Source: Vibrio sp. 05-20-BW147
Lineage (GTDB): Bacteria; Pseudomonadota; Gammaproteobacteria; Enterobacterales; Vibrionaceae
Direction: 5' to 3'
Assembly: GCF_013369385.1 (NCBI RefSeq)
Contig: NZ_SZTO01000001.1
Span: forward strand, 186,001-250,000
Length of the DNA: 64,000 nt
Both the position numbers and the translations under genes were made by a program. The notes under the pieces are model-generated. The model was not told the DNA's origin and did no database searches. It was given only the letters and a program-made list of their open reading frames with translations. Each line of letters starts with the position of its first letter. The stretch's first letter is position 1. Of the stretch, positions 35,530 through 44,675 are shown piece after piece.

Positions 35530-36909
35530 TTATGCTTTCATGATACGCGCTTTGAAGTTACGCCCTTTCATCTTGCCATTTTGTAGCTGTTGTTCTGCAA
35601 TCTTTGCCACTGAACTATCGATAGCAACATAAGAAACCATAGGCAAAATATTGATCTTGCCAATCAGCTTGCCGTCGATACCGGCTTCTTTGGTTAAGCT
35701 GCCCAAAATATCACCCGCACGAACTTTTTGTTTTTTGCCACCCAAGATCTGAATGGTTCGCATAGAAGGGTAGTAAGGTTTGTGATTCTCTGGCTGAGGC
35801 AGCTTCGCCGGGTGAACGTCAATGCCCATGTACTCTTCGATACGCTCAATGCGATAGATCTCTTTGCCACTGTAAAAACTGATGGCCAGGCCTTTTGCTC
35901 CGGCTCGACCAGTTCGGCCAATACGGTGCACATGGACTTCAGGGTCGCGCGACAACTCGAAGTTAACAACGGCGTCGAGGTTGTCGACGTCTAATCCACG
36001 GGCCGCGACATCGGTGGCAACTAAAATTGAAATGCTTTTGTTGGCAAACATGGTCAAGGCGCGCTCGCGCTCACGTTGTTCCATATCGCCGTGCAGTTCT
36101 ATCACGCTGAAACCACGGTGATTGAGCTCATCAGTGACGTTCTGTACTTCTTTTTTGGTATTACAGAAAACAACGGTTGATTCTGGGCGGTGCGTTAGCA
36201 GTAATGCTTCGAGCGCGTTGTCTTTCTCTTCAGTGCTCTCTACTTGGTAGAAACGTTGTTCAATGGTGCTGGTTTGGTGCGTTGATTCCACTTTCACCAT
36301 CTCAGGATTCTTCATCACTTTGCTGGCGATGGTTTCGATCTGTTCTGGGAACGTTGCACTAAAAAGCAAGGTTTGGCGCTCGGTCGGGGCGGCATCAATG
36401 ATGGCATCAATGGCGTCTTGAAAGCCCATGTCCAACATTCGGTCTGCTTCATCCAGCACCAAGGTATTGAGCTCATCAAGATTGATGCGATCTTTGCTTA
36501 GGTGATCCAAAATGCGACCCGGTGTGCCAACAAGAATGTGTGCACCGTGTTCTAGCGAAAGGATTTGCGGCCCCATTGGCATACCACCGCACAAGGTGAG
36601 CACTTTGATGTTGTGTATACCACGGGCGAGGGTGCGAATTTCAGTGGCCACTTGGTCCGCCAGTTCTCGTGTAGGGCAAAGCACCAGTGATTGAACGCGA
36701 AAGCGATCCACATTGAGATTACTTAACAGCCCAAGTGCAAACGTCGCTGTTTTGCCTGAGCCGGTTTTACCCTGACCGATCACATCCTTCCCTTCAAGTA
36801 GCTTTGGCAAGCTTTGCTCTTGAATAGGAGTCATCTCTGTGTAGCCCAACGTCTCTAGAGTCGAAAGCAATTCTGGTTTTAGGGGAAGTGTGTTGAATGG
36901 TGCAGTCAC
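35530..36909 (-). CDS. dbpA: ATP-dependent RNA helicase DbpA
   Basis: DEAD-box helicase that binds helix 92 of 23S rRNA and acts in 50S subunit assembly. The 459-aa product has GKTGSGKTATFAL (motif I), [13 protein letters not shown] (II), LFSATF (III), ARGLDVDNL and [10 protein letters not shown] (V-VI), then the DbpA RNA-binding domain (YYPSMRTIQILGGKKQKVRA). The GTG at 36909 with AAGGA upstream gives the family length (E. coli, 457 aa); the frame is open 37 codons further but that extension is not family-like. Confidence 0.95.
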   Translation of the reverse strand: MTAPFNTLPLKPELLSTLETLGYTEMTPIQEQSLPKLLEGKDVIGQGKTGSGKTATFALGLLSNLNVDRFRVQSLVLCPTRELADQVATEIRTLARGIHNIKVLTLCGGMPMGPQILSLEHGAHILVGTPGRILDHLSKDRINLDELNTLVLDEADRMLDMGFQDAIDAIIDAAPTERQTLLFSATFPEQIETIASKVMKNPEMVKVESTHQTSTIEQRFYQVESTEEKDNALEALLLTHRPESTVVFCNTKKEVQNVTDELNHRGFSVIELHGDMEQRERERALTMFANKSISILVATDVAARGLDVDNLDAVVNFELSRDPEVHVHRIGRTGRAGAKGLAISFYSGKEIYRIERIEEYMGIDVHPAKLPQPENHKPYYPSMRTIQILGGKKQKVRAGDILGSLTKEAGIDGKLIGKINILPMVSYVAIDSSVAKIAEQQLQNGKMKGRNFKARIMKA

Positions 36910-37163
36910 GGTGCAATCCTTAAATGGGAAAAAGCTAGGGGCGGTACTATACCGACTTTGACGAAAATGAACATAGAAAACTCGGCGCTGAAAAAAACAA
37001 CGAATATCACAAGGCAACAAAAAGTGTACGCTTTGGTTGTCAGATTATTCCTACATTTAAATAACATGATGATTTATAAATAAAAATTAAATAAGTGAAA
37101 ACCGCTTAATTGTTGTGCAGGGCGTGCGCTATCGTTACACTTCATCCCCCCAAAATTTGAATA

Positions 37164-40100
37164 TTGAGAGAGTCGGCTTTGTCTTTAAGAATCATCACGT
37201 TCGCTTTGTGTTGCCTGCTAAGTTCATTTGTTTCTGCTATGGATTATCTTTCCAAAGCAGACAGAGATTACTTGGCGAGCCATCCAGTTCTCAAAGTGGG
37301 TGTTCTAAGTGGTGGTTGGCTGCCGTATTGGGGAGGCATGGGTCTTGCGCCACAAGGAATTCATCACGACTATGCGATGAGTTTTGCTCGTGAGTTAGGC
37401 GTCCAAATTGAGTATCAAGGTTACGACAGTATCCGCCAGTTGCTGCAGGGAGTAAAAGAGGGTGAGGTCGAGATGGTCATTGGATTTGGCAAGACGCCTG
37501 AAAGGGCGAATGACTACCTGTTTTCGTCACCCCTTTATAAAAACGTTCGTGTGATTTGGCTTCGCGATCAACAGCTGAAAAATGAGCCACTGAACTCACT
37601 AAAGTGGGTTTGCGTTGAAAAAACGTCTTATTGTGAAGTGTTGAGCCAACGAGGCTATCAAAACATCATGACCGCACAAAACTATCGAGCCGCGGCTCAA
37701 ATGATCTTGCAAGGCTTGGCAGACGCAACGATCAGCAATTACGTTTCATTGAGTCACTATTTGAGTGAAAAAAAGGTGACTCAAGGCAAAGTGATCTTTG
37801 ATAAGTCTCTTGGTACTCAGATTAACCGTGTCCTGTTTACCAAAGACAAGACGCAACTAAAATCGATCATCGATAAACTGATTTTGGCGGAAGAGCGTGG
37901 TTTAACGCGAGGCCGCATTCATTCAAAAGATATCTACTTTCTTAACGATCAAGCCAGTCTGAGATTGTTATTTGAAGAAGGGCGCGAACAAGTTATCCGT
38001 TATACGATTGAAGAAGAGACATTCCCGCTCTCTTATCGTGACGGCGACGGTGAAGTGAAAGGCTACGTGCACGACCTACTGAATCGCATCAGTATGAGAA
38101 GTGTCCTTGACTTCGAGTATGTGCCCGCAAATGGGCGAGATGTCCAGCAAATGCTTGAGGATGGTTTGGTGGACTTGTTGCCTGCGCGCAACATCGAAGA
38201 AGTAGACCAGCGTGATTATTGGGTCACAGCGCCTTACACCAAAATTAGGTTTGAAATGGTGGAGACCACCGCAAAGTATCAGAAGCCACACATGGCAGTG
38301 CTCGATCGTACGGGTAACTATTACTCCTATCTTGATATCAACTCGCAGTATAAAAACATTCGAGTTTTCCGTTCATTGGAAACGGTATTGCCTTTGCTGG
38401 AAAGTGGTGAAGTAACCCATGTTCTGATGAACCGTGACTTGATCAACCAACTGTTGATTGATGACCATCGAGACTATTTTAAACCACTCGAAAATCATCT
38501 CGATGAGAAGTTTGACGTTAGCATTGCGATGGTGGTGAGGAAAGACGATCCAGTGCTTAAGGATATGCTTGATTCCGCGCTAAATACTTTTTCTCCCCAT
38601 GAAATTGAAACCATCCAAGCGGCCTACCGAAAAGTCACCCTCAGTTTCGGTTATGACAAGCAGCAAGTGATTATTTATGCCTTGATGGGGTTATGTTTTG
38701 TGCTGCTAATGACGTTGCTGTTCTTGTTGTGGTGGAGTCGTATGCGCAGTTCGCTCCGAAAAACTGAAAAAGTGGTGGAGTTGTCGCAGAACCAAATTAC
38801 TTGGCTGACTCAACTCCTTGATACCATTCCAAGCATGATTTACATCTCCGATTCGTCAGGTCGGATTGTGTTATCAAACCACGCTTATAAACAAAGCTCA
38901 GAACAATGCGTAGAAAGAGGCTGCACAACGGTCAAATACACCTGTTCATTTTTAAACGTCGCGCAATATGGGGCACGTGAGTTTGAAGAGATCATCCAAG
39001 TCCCCGCCAGTGATTGTGGGATGGGAGAGCGTTTTTATCTTGTTACCCGAAAAGCCATTACGCATGAAAATGGTGAAATGACCCATTATTTAACGCTGTT
39101 TAATGACATCTCTGAACTGAAGCATTCGGAACTAGCATTGCGTGAGTCAAATCGAATTGCATTACAAGCGGTTGAAGCGAGAAGTCAATTTTTGGCAGTG
39201 GTGAGCCACGAGTTGCGCACCCCTATCGCTGCGTTAGTTGGCTTATTGGAACTCCTTTCTAGCCGGACACAAAGCCAGGAAAACCAGCTGCTCATTAACA
39301 ACGCAATTCAGTCAGCGGGTCGACTGAGTTTGCAAGTGAATGAGATTCTGGATTTTTCAAAAATTGAAGCCAAACAGCTGCAATTGGAAATCGAAAAGTA
39401 TCGAATGATGGATGAGTTTGGTCCGGTGCTACGAAGTTTCGAGGCAAGCGCACAGGTGAAAGGTTTAGCGTTTGAATTAAACTGGCAGCCTACAGCAATA
39501 GTGGATGCGCATTTTGATGCGTTGCGAGTGAATCAAATCATCAGCAATTTGTTGTCCAATGCGATTAAGTTTACTCAGCATGGGAAAATCTCGGTCGACA
39601 TTATCACCAATGCAGAGAGCTTGCGTCTTCGTATTACCGATACGGGGTGTGGCATGACGCAGTCGCAATTGACATCCATATTCCAGCCATTCGTGCAGGC
39701 TGACAGTACCATCACTCGTCGATTTGGTGGAACTGGCTTGGGAATGTCGATCGTCAAGAGTTTGCTTGATTTGATGAACGGTGATATTGAGTGCCAAAGT
39801 GAGCTCGGCAAAGGGACCCAAATCGATGTAACGTTGCCAATAAAAGGTGAGATTTTTAACGCTGGATTTGAAGTTGAGCAAAGCTACTATGGTGACGAGC
39901 GTATATGCTCTTGGTTGTATTGCTGGAACGTAAAGGTACGAGACGATGCGCTGAACAGTGTTTTGTTTGATATGTTGGCGTCGGAACAAGGCAATTTGTA
40001 CCCTGATCTCCTGCTCCAAGAGTTACTGAAAAACGAGCAGAATGCCTCTCAAGCTCAGGTGATTCAATCGGTCGGTCAGCTTGTCGGCCACGTACTGGTG

Positions 40101-40787
40101 GTCGATGATGAACCGATTAACCGTTTGTTGATGCAAAAACAGCTAAACGAAATCGGTGTGACGAGTGTGGCAGTTGCCGACGGAGAGCAGGCGTATGAGC
40201 GCTTGATCGAGAGTGGAGACAGGTTTGACCTTTTGATCACGGATTGTCACATGCCAAAAATGGATGGTTTCGAGCTCACCAAAAAGGTGAAAGCACAGGT
40301 CAGCAGTTTTAGTGGCAAAGCGGTGATCGGCTGCACGGCGGAAGATTCGCGTTTAGGGGCCGAAAAAGCGCACTCAGCGGGCATGGATAAGGTCATTTAC
40401 AAGCCCTATTCACTGGCTATTTTGTTCCGAGTGTTGTCGAAGTATTTACCAGAGCAACAAGGGCAGGAAGAACCTACCGCAACGTGGCTTGATGAGTATC
40501 GAGAGGAAGAACGCGAAGAAATGGCCAATGTGGTGATAGAGTCGTTTAGCTTCGATATCGAACAGTTACTCCATGCAGATGCAGATGTTACGTCCATTGC
40601 TCATCGTGTCAAAGGCGCGGCCGGTGCGCTGATGTTAAATGAACTTGCAGCATTAGCAAAAAGTGTAGAACAGCAAAATGACCTGTCTCAGATAGAGGCA
40701 GAAAAACAGAAACTGATTATGGCGATGCGTAGTGTCGTAGCGCAAGCAACCACGTGGCTTGATGGGCTGGTGAGGGGGGAAAGATGA
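37164..40787 (+). CDS. vieS: VieS-type hybrid sensor histidine kinase
   Basis: A 1207-aa BvgS/EvgS-like phosphorelay kinase. In order: signal peptide (to ~residue 25); two periplasmic SBP_bac_3 domains (~40-260, ~275-500); a transmembrane helix (~512-535, IYALMGLCFVLLMTLLFLLW); a PAS segment; HisKA with the phosphoacceptor in AVVSHELRTPIAAL; HATPase (DTGCGM, FGGTGLGMSI); receiver (LVVDDEPINR; Asp in ITDCHMPKMDG); C-terminal Hpt (AHRVKGAAGAL). Size, architecture and the two downstream genes match V. cholerae VieS. The initiation codon is TTG; a second TTG five codons later is equally possible. Confidence 0.9.
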   Translation: MRESALSLRIITFALCCLLSSFVSAMDYLSKADRDYLASHPVLKVGVLSGGWLPYWGGMGLAPQGIHHDYAMSFARELGVQIEYQGYDSIRQLLQGVKEGEVEMVIGFGKTPERANDYLFSSPLYKNVRVIWLRDQQLKNEPLNSLKWVCVEKTSYCEVLSQRGYQNIMTAQNYRAAAQMILQGLADATISNYVSLSHYLSEKKVTQGKVIFDKSLGTQINRVLFTKDKTQLKSIIDKLILAEERGLTRGRIHSKDIYFLNDQASLRLLFEEGREQVIRYTIEEETFPLSYRDGDGEVKGYVHDLLNRISMRSVLDFEYVPANGRDVQQMLEDGLVDLLPARNIEEVDQRDYWVTAPYTKIRFEMVETTAKYQKPHMAVLDRTGNYYSYLDINSQYKNIRVFRSLETVLPLLESGEVTHVLMNRDLINQLLIDDHRDYFKPLENHLDEKFDVSIAMVVRKDDPVLKDMLDSALNTFSPHEIETIQAAYRKVTLSFGYDKQQVIIYALMGLCFVLLMTLLFLLWWSRMRSSLRKTEKVVELSQNQITWLTQLLDTIPSMIYISDSSGRIVLSNHAYKQSSEQCVERGCTTVKYTCSFLNVAQYGAREFEEIIQVPASDCGMGERFYLVTRKAITHENGEMTHYLTLFNDISELKHSELALRESNRIALQAVEARSQFLAVVSHELRTPIAALVGLLELLSSRTQSQENQLLINNAIQSAGRLSLQVNEILDFSKIEAKQLQLEIEKYRMMDEFGPVLRSFEASAQVKGLAFELNWQPTAIVDAHFDALRVNQIISNLLSNAIKFTQHGKISVDIITNAESLRLRITDTGCGMTQSQLTSIFQPFVQADSTITRRFGGTGLGMSIVKSLLDLMNGDIECQSELGKGTQIDVTLPIKGEIFNAGFEVEQSYYGDERICSWLYCWNVKVRDDALNSVLFDMLASEQGNLYPDLLLQELLKNEQNASQAQVIQSVGQLVGHVLVVDDEPINRLLMQKQLNEIGVTSVAVADGEQAYERLIESGDRFDLLITDCHMPKMDGFELTKKVKAQVSSFSGKAVIGCTAEDSRLGAEKAHSAGMDKVIYKPYSLAILFRVLSKYLPEQQGQEEPTATWLDEYREEEREEMANVVIESFSFDIEQLLHADADVTSIAHRVKGAAGALMLNELAALAKSVEQQNDLSQIEAEKQKLIMAMRSVVAQATTWLDGLVRGER

Positions 40788-42550
40788 AGATACTGATCGT
40801 AGAAGATGAAAGGATTCAATCAACCAGCCTCAAACTGAAGCTCGGTTCGCTCAATTACAGCGACATTCAAATAGCAGAAAACGGTGAAGATGCACTAACG
40901 CTTTGTGAAGAGAACACCTTCGCACTCATTTTTTGTGACATTCACATGCCAGAGATGGATGGGATTAGCCTACTCACGATTTTGAGCGAAAGAGGCTACC
41001 AACCAGGGATTGTCATACTGAGTGCGGTGGAAGACGCCGTGTTGGAACTCACGAGGAATATGTGTAGTTTGGCTCGGTTTCCGTTTGTTGACGTGCTCAA
41101 GAAGCCGTTCAGTATGGAAGCGCTTTTTAACGTCATCAACAGCTATACCTTGTCAAAACAGCGTCTAGTGGTGCCAAAGACCGACTTTCAAGTGAGTTGC
41201 GAAGATCTGGAATTCGCCTTTGAAAACGACCAGATATTTAATTTCTATCAGCCACAATATGACTTTGCTACAGGGGCGATGGTGGGCGTAGAAGCGCTAG
41301 TTCGCCTGAAGCACCCCCAATATGGATTGCTGGCACCAGCGGCATTCTTACCGGTTATCGAACAATGCAACTGGATGGACAGACTGTTCTGGCGAGTACT
41401 TGAGAAAGCGATCAGCGCTATTGCCAGTATGAGCGATAACCTCAAATTGTCAGTCAACATAAGTCAAAATAACCTACAACAGCCGATGTGTGACCGAGTC
41501 ATCGAACTCTGTCACCACTATGGTTTTGAACCGAACCGTTTGAGCCTAGAACTCACTGAAGATCAAGTTTACAACGGGACGACCATCTCACTGGCGAACT
41601 TGGCGCGCTTGAGAATGCATGGTGTTGGGCTTTCTATCGACGATTTTGGCACCGGGTACGCATCATTGAGCCAGCTCGGAAAACTGCCATTTAATGAACT
41701 TAAAATCGACAAAGGTTTTGTGTTCGATTTGGTGACCAACTACAAACACCAACAACTGACCAAAATGTGCCTTATGCTGGCTCAATCGTTGGGTCTGCAC
41801 TGTGTGGTGGAAGGTGTTGAAGATGAAGAGACATGGCAATATTTACGAAATTTGGGTGTGGATACTTGCCAAGGTTACTACTCTTCTCCGCCATTACCCA
41901 TTGCTGAACTGAGTGAACAATATGCTAAAAATCAAAGTCGTATCCTGACGCAAGAGAGTATTGAAGGCGGTATTTGCGCGCTCATCATCGCTGACTGTCA
42001 GGTCAGTGCCATTGCACTGCAAAAGCAGTTGCAGCGAGAAGAAAGCGTGAGTCAAGTTCGATTGGCGTCGAGTCTCGATCAAGCGATCAAAAAGCTGCGC
42101 GATTATCCTATCAACTTGGTATTGATGGACATCAGATTTGCCTCAGACGTGAGTGAAAACGAACTGATTTTAGGTATTGATGAACAATATAAGGGGCGGA
42201 TGATCCTATTGTCAGAACATTCTGATGCTGAGTCAGTGCAATTACCCCAACTGCAATCAGGTAGTACGATACTGTCAAAAGGAAGCACGTTGGTCGATAC
42301 GGTGAGCCATATTGTTGCTGACACCAAATTGGATAAAACCGACTATTCAGCCCAGCAAAGCCAATTGGAACAACTGTCGGAACGTGAGTTGGCCGTTGCT
42401 CAGATGTTATTCAAAGGATTGAGCAATAAACAGATAGCAAACCAACTGGATATCAACCAAAAAACGGTAAGTACCTACAAAACCCGCGTACAAACAAAAC
42501 TAGGAATAAGATCCGCCATGGAATTGGTACGATTCTTTACACTTGATTAA
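40784..42550 (+). CDS. vieA: VieA-type response regulator with EAL phosphodiesterase and LuxR helix-turn-helix
   Basis: A 588-aa protein: receiver (~1-120, Asp in IFCDIHMPEMDG), EAL domain (~135-385; EALVRL, LELTEDQVY, IDDFGTGYASLSQL all present, so c-di-GMP hydrolysis expected), a second receiver-like segment (~395-510, LVLMDIRF), and a LuxR-type HTH (LSERELAVAQMLFKGLSNKQ). Its ATG overlaps the vieS stop by 4 bp. In V. cholerae, VieA lowers c-di-GMP and affects virulence and biofilm genes; that is knowledge of the homologue. Confidence 0.93.
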   Translation: MKILIVEDERIQSTSLKLKLGSLNYSDIQIAENGEDALTLCEENTFALIFCDIHMPEMDGISLLTILSERGYQPGIVILSAVEDAVLELTRNMCSLARFPFVDVLKKPFSMEALFNVINSYTLSKQRLVVPKTDFQVSCEDLEFAFENDQIFNFYQPQYDFATGAMVGVEALVRLKHPQYGLLAPAAFLPVIEQCNWMDRLFWRVLEKAISAIASMSDNLKLSVNISQNNLQQPMCDRVIELCHHYGFEPNRLSLELTEDQVYNGTTISLANLARLRMHGVGLSIDDFGTGYASLSQLGKLPFNELKIDKGFVFDLVTNYKHQQLTKMCLMLAQSLGLHCVVEGVEDEETWQYLRNLGVDTCQGYYSSPPLPIAELSEQYAKNQSRILTQESIEGGICALIIADCQVSAIALQKQLQREESVSQVRLASSLDQAIKKLRDYPINLVLMDIRFASDVSENELILGIDEQYKGRMILLSEHSDAESVQLPQLQSGSTILSKGSTLVDTVSHIVADTKLDKTDYSAQQSQLEQLSERELAVAQMLFKGLSNKQIANQLDINQKTVSTYKTRVQTKLGIRSAMELVRFFTLD

Positions 42551-42560
42551 TAAAGGTATC

Positions 42561-44222
42561 ATGGCGAAACACAATTTTTCACAGCTTAAAGTTCTGATCA
42601 TCGACGACGCCCCTGTGGTTATCACAAGCTTAAGAGGTATGCTTCTTAAGCTTGGATTTTCAGAAGCGAACATTCAATTCAGTAAAAGCCCAAAATCGGC
42701 CGTATTTAAAGCAAACCGAGAGAAATTCGACATCTTCATTTGTGATTATAACTTTGGCAAAGGGATGAACGGCAAACAGATTTTTGAAGAGCTCAAGCAT
42801 TACAAAGCGCTAAAAAGCGATGCGGTTTTTATTCTCGTCACAGGCGAAAGTTCCGCCTTTATTGTGCATTCCATTCTTGAGCTCAAACCGGATGAGTACA
42901 TATTAAAACCGTTCAACATCGGTATTTTGCAAACCCGCTTAGAAAACGCGGTACTGCGTAAACAAATCCTCAAAAATCTTTACGCTGCAGAAAGAGCGGG
43001 AGATTCGCAAGCAGGATTGGTTTTGTGTGAAGAGTTGGAACCCTTTCATCCAGAATACTATTTCCTGATACAAAAGTTTCGAGGTAGCTTCCTGACACGA
43101 TTGAAACTGTTTGAAGAAGCGAAGAAAGTGTATGAACAAACGCTAGAGAAAAAGGAACTCGATTGGGCGAAAGTGGGCCTAGCTAATGCACTGCGCCATA
43201 CCGGTAAAATGACCGAGGCCACCAAGTTGGTACATGAACTCGTCTCCTCAATGCCGAGCAACACCACCGTGCGTGTTGAGGCCGCGAACCTCAGCTTGAT
43301 GAACAGTGATGTGCCTGATGCGATATCTCATCTCAAAGTGGCCAGTTCTATCGTGCCGGGCAACTCTGAACGTGAGCTGGTGATTGCCAACTTGTGCCTC
43401 AGTGAAGGGGATACACGCTCAGCGTTACAACGCTTCCGCCTCTATAGCGAGGTCAATAAAGAAACATTTCGCAATAATCATTTTATGCGGATGAATCATA
43501 TCCGATCACTGCTTTACGCACTCAATGACGCAGAGCCTCTCGAGAGAATACGTTGGTTGAAAGAGGCAAAATCACTGTTTAAGCAAGCATATGATTGCAG
43601 TTTGGATGAAGAGCTAGATAGCCAGTTTCAGCTGATTGCTGCGCATATCGCGATTGAAGAAAAGCAGTACCGTGTTGCCGTTGAGATCCTGAATCAGCTC
43701 TACCGAACTAAACCTTTTGAGCACTTTTACGATCGCTACCATTTCACTTGGCTACTCAATGCAATGGGCTTTGATAGCGAGTTTTCTCACTGCATTATTT
43801 GGTGTAAAGAGAGTTTACTCGGTGGCGAGATGGAAACCATTTTGGCCAGCAAAACAGCGATGGCAAGAGCACTTGAGCGTCAAGGTCAGGAGAAAGTTGA
43901 ATGGCTGGAAGATCAATACAAGGCGCTGATTGAACACAAGCAAGATATTGAAAAACTCTACGAAATTTATGCACAGATCTTAGCTCGTAGCCCAACATTA
44001 AGGACAGTTTGTACCAAGATCATAACCATCTTATCGCGTTACTGGCCCAAAAGATCCGAGACCACTGCGATAGAAGAAATCCACGTCATAATGAAGCAGT
44101 GTGATGTCACCATTCGTCAGTTGATGTCGGAAGAAGAGCGAGAAAAAATTCAATATGAAACGCTGTGGGAAAAAGCAAAGCAGCAGCATGAACGACAATA
44201 CATGGTCACCGAACCGGCGTAG
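42561..44222 (+). CDS. vieB: VieB-type response regulator with TPR repeats
   Basis: A 553-aa protein: receiver domain (~8-130; LIIDDAPVVIT, phosphoacceptor in FICDYNFGKGMNG, LVTGE, Lys in ILKPFN) followed by a long all-helical region with tetratricopeptide-like repeats and no DNA-binding or enzymatic output. The ATG at 42561, preceded by AAAGG, is preferred over a TTG six codons earlier. In V. cholerae, VieB inhibits VieS autophosphorylation; the same role is expected here from synteny. Confidence 0.9.
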   Translation: MAKHNFSQLKVLIIDDAPVVITSLRGMLLKLGFSEANIQFSKSPKSAVFKANREKFDIFICDYNFGKGMNGKQIFEELKHYKALKSDAVFILVTGESSAFIVHSILELKPDEYILKPFNIGILQTRLENAVLRKQILKNLYAAERAGDSQAGLVLCEELEPFHPEYYFLIQKFRGSFLTRLKLFEEAKKVYEQTLEKKELDWAKVGLANALRHTGKMTEATKLVHELVSSMPSNTTVRVEAANLSLMNSDVPDAISHLKVASSIVPGNSERELVIANLCLSEGDTRSALQRFRLYSEVNKETFRNNHFMRMNHIRSLLYALNDAEPLERIRWLKEAKSLFKQAYDCSLDEELDSQFQLIAAHIAIEEKQYRVAVEILNQLYRTKPFEHFYDRYHFTWLLNAMGFDSEFSHCIIWCKESLLGGEMETILASKTAMARALERQGQEKVEWLEDQYKALIEHKQDIEKLYEIYAQILARSPTLRTVCTKIITILSRYWPKRSETTAIEEIHVIMKQCDVTIRQLMSEEEREKIQYETLWEKAKQQHERQYMVTEPA

Positions 44223-44359
44223 TTTGTTCACCGAAGACAAATGCAATAATGATATCAATTTCATATATCTGTGATATGGGTCAGTAGCTAACCATAGTTA
44301 CGATTCGTCACTTGTGGTATTTTTTGATGGGTGTTGGGTCGCAAGTTGTAGGAGTGCAT

Positions 44360-44593
44360 ATGTCACACAAAATAGAGAATCACTATTGCGAACATTGTCA
44401 AACAGAAACACCCCATGTCGTTGTGCTGGTGAGAAAAACGAGCGCCTTTAAAAGCGATCCCCAGCGTAGCCGAAAAGAGTTTATTGCTGGGTTTCTAAAA
44501 AGTGCAGTATTTGGTGCCTTTCTCGCTTCCATGGATGAGTTTGCGCGCCACTTAGTATGTGAGCGTTGTGGTCACAAGGTCATTGAAGACTAA
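44360..44593 (+). CDS. small zinc-ribbon protein
   Basis: A 77-aa protein starting at an ATG with AGGAG five bases upstream (the frame is open 16 codons further). Two CxxC pairs, CEHC near residue 8 and CERCGHK near residue 69, would bind one zinc ion. Between them lies a basic helix and a hydrophobic segment (FLKSAVFGAFLASM). Function not recognised. It lies between vieSAB and a c-di-GMP-type gene on the opposite strand. Confidence 0.75.
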   Translation: MSHKIENHYCEHCQTETPHVVVLVRKTSAFKSDPQRSRKEFIAGFLKSAVFGAFLASMDEFARHLVCERCGHKVIED

Positions 44594-44675
44594 ACTATCC
44601 TGCGTTGGACTCTTTTCGTCGATTTGTCAGGGCAGCCTATGGCTAATAGGCTGCAGCTTAGTTTTAAAGTGCGGT

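Noticed and set aside
39477..40019. 180-codon minus-strand frame inside vieS
   Set aside because: It lies wholly within the HATPase-receiver part of a clear kinase gene and has no family resemblance.
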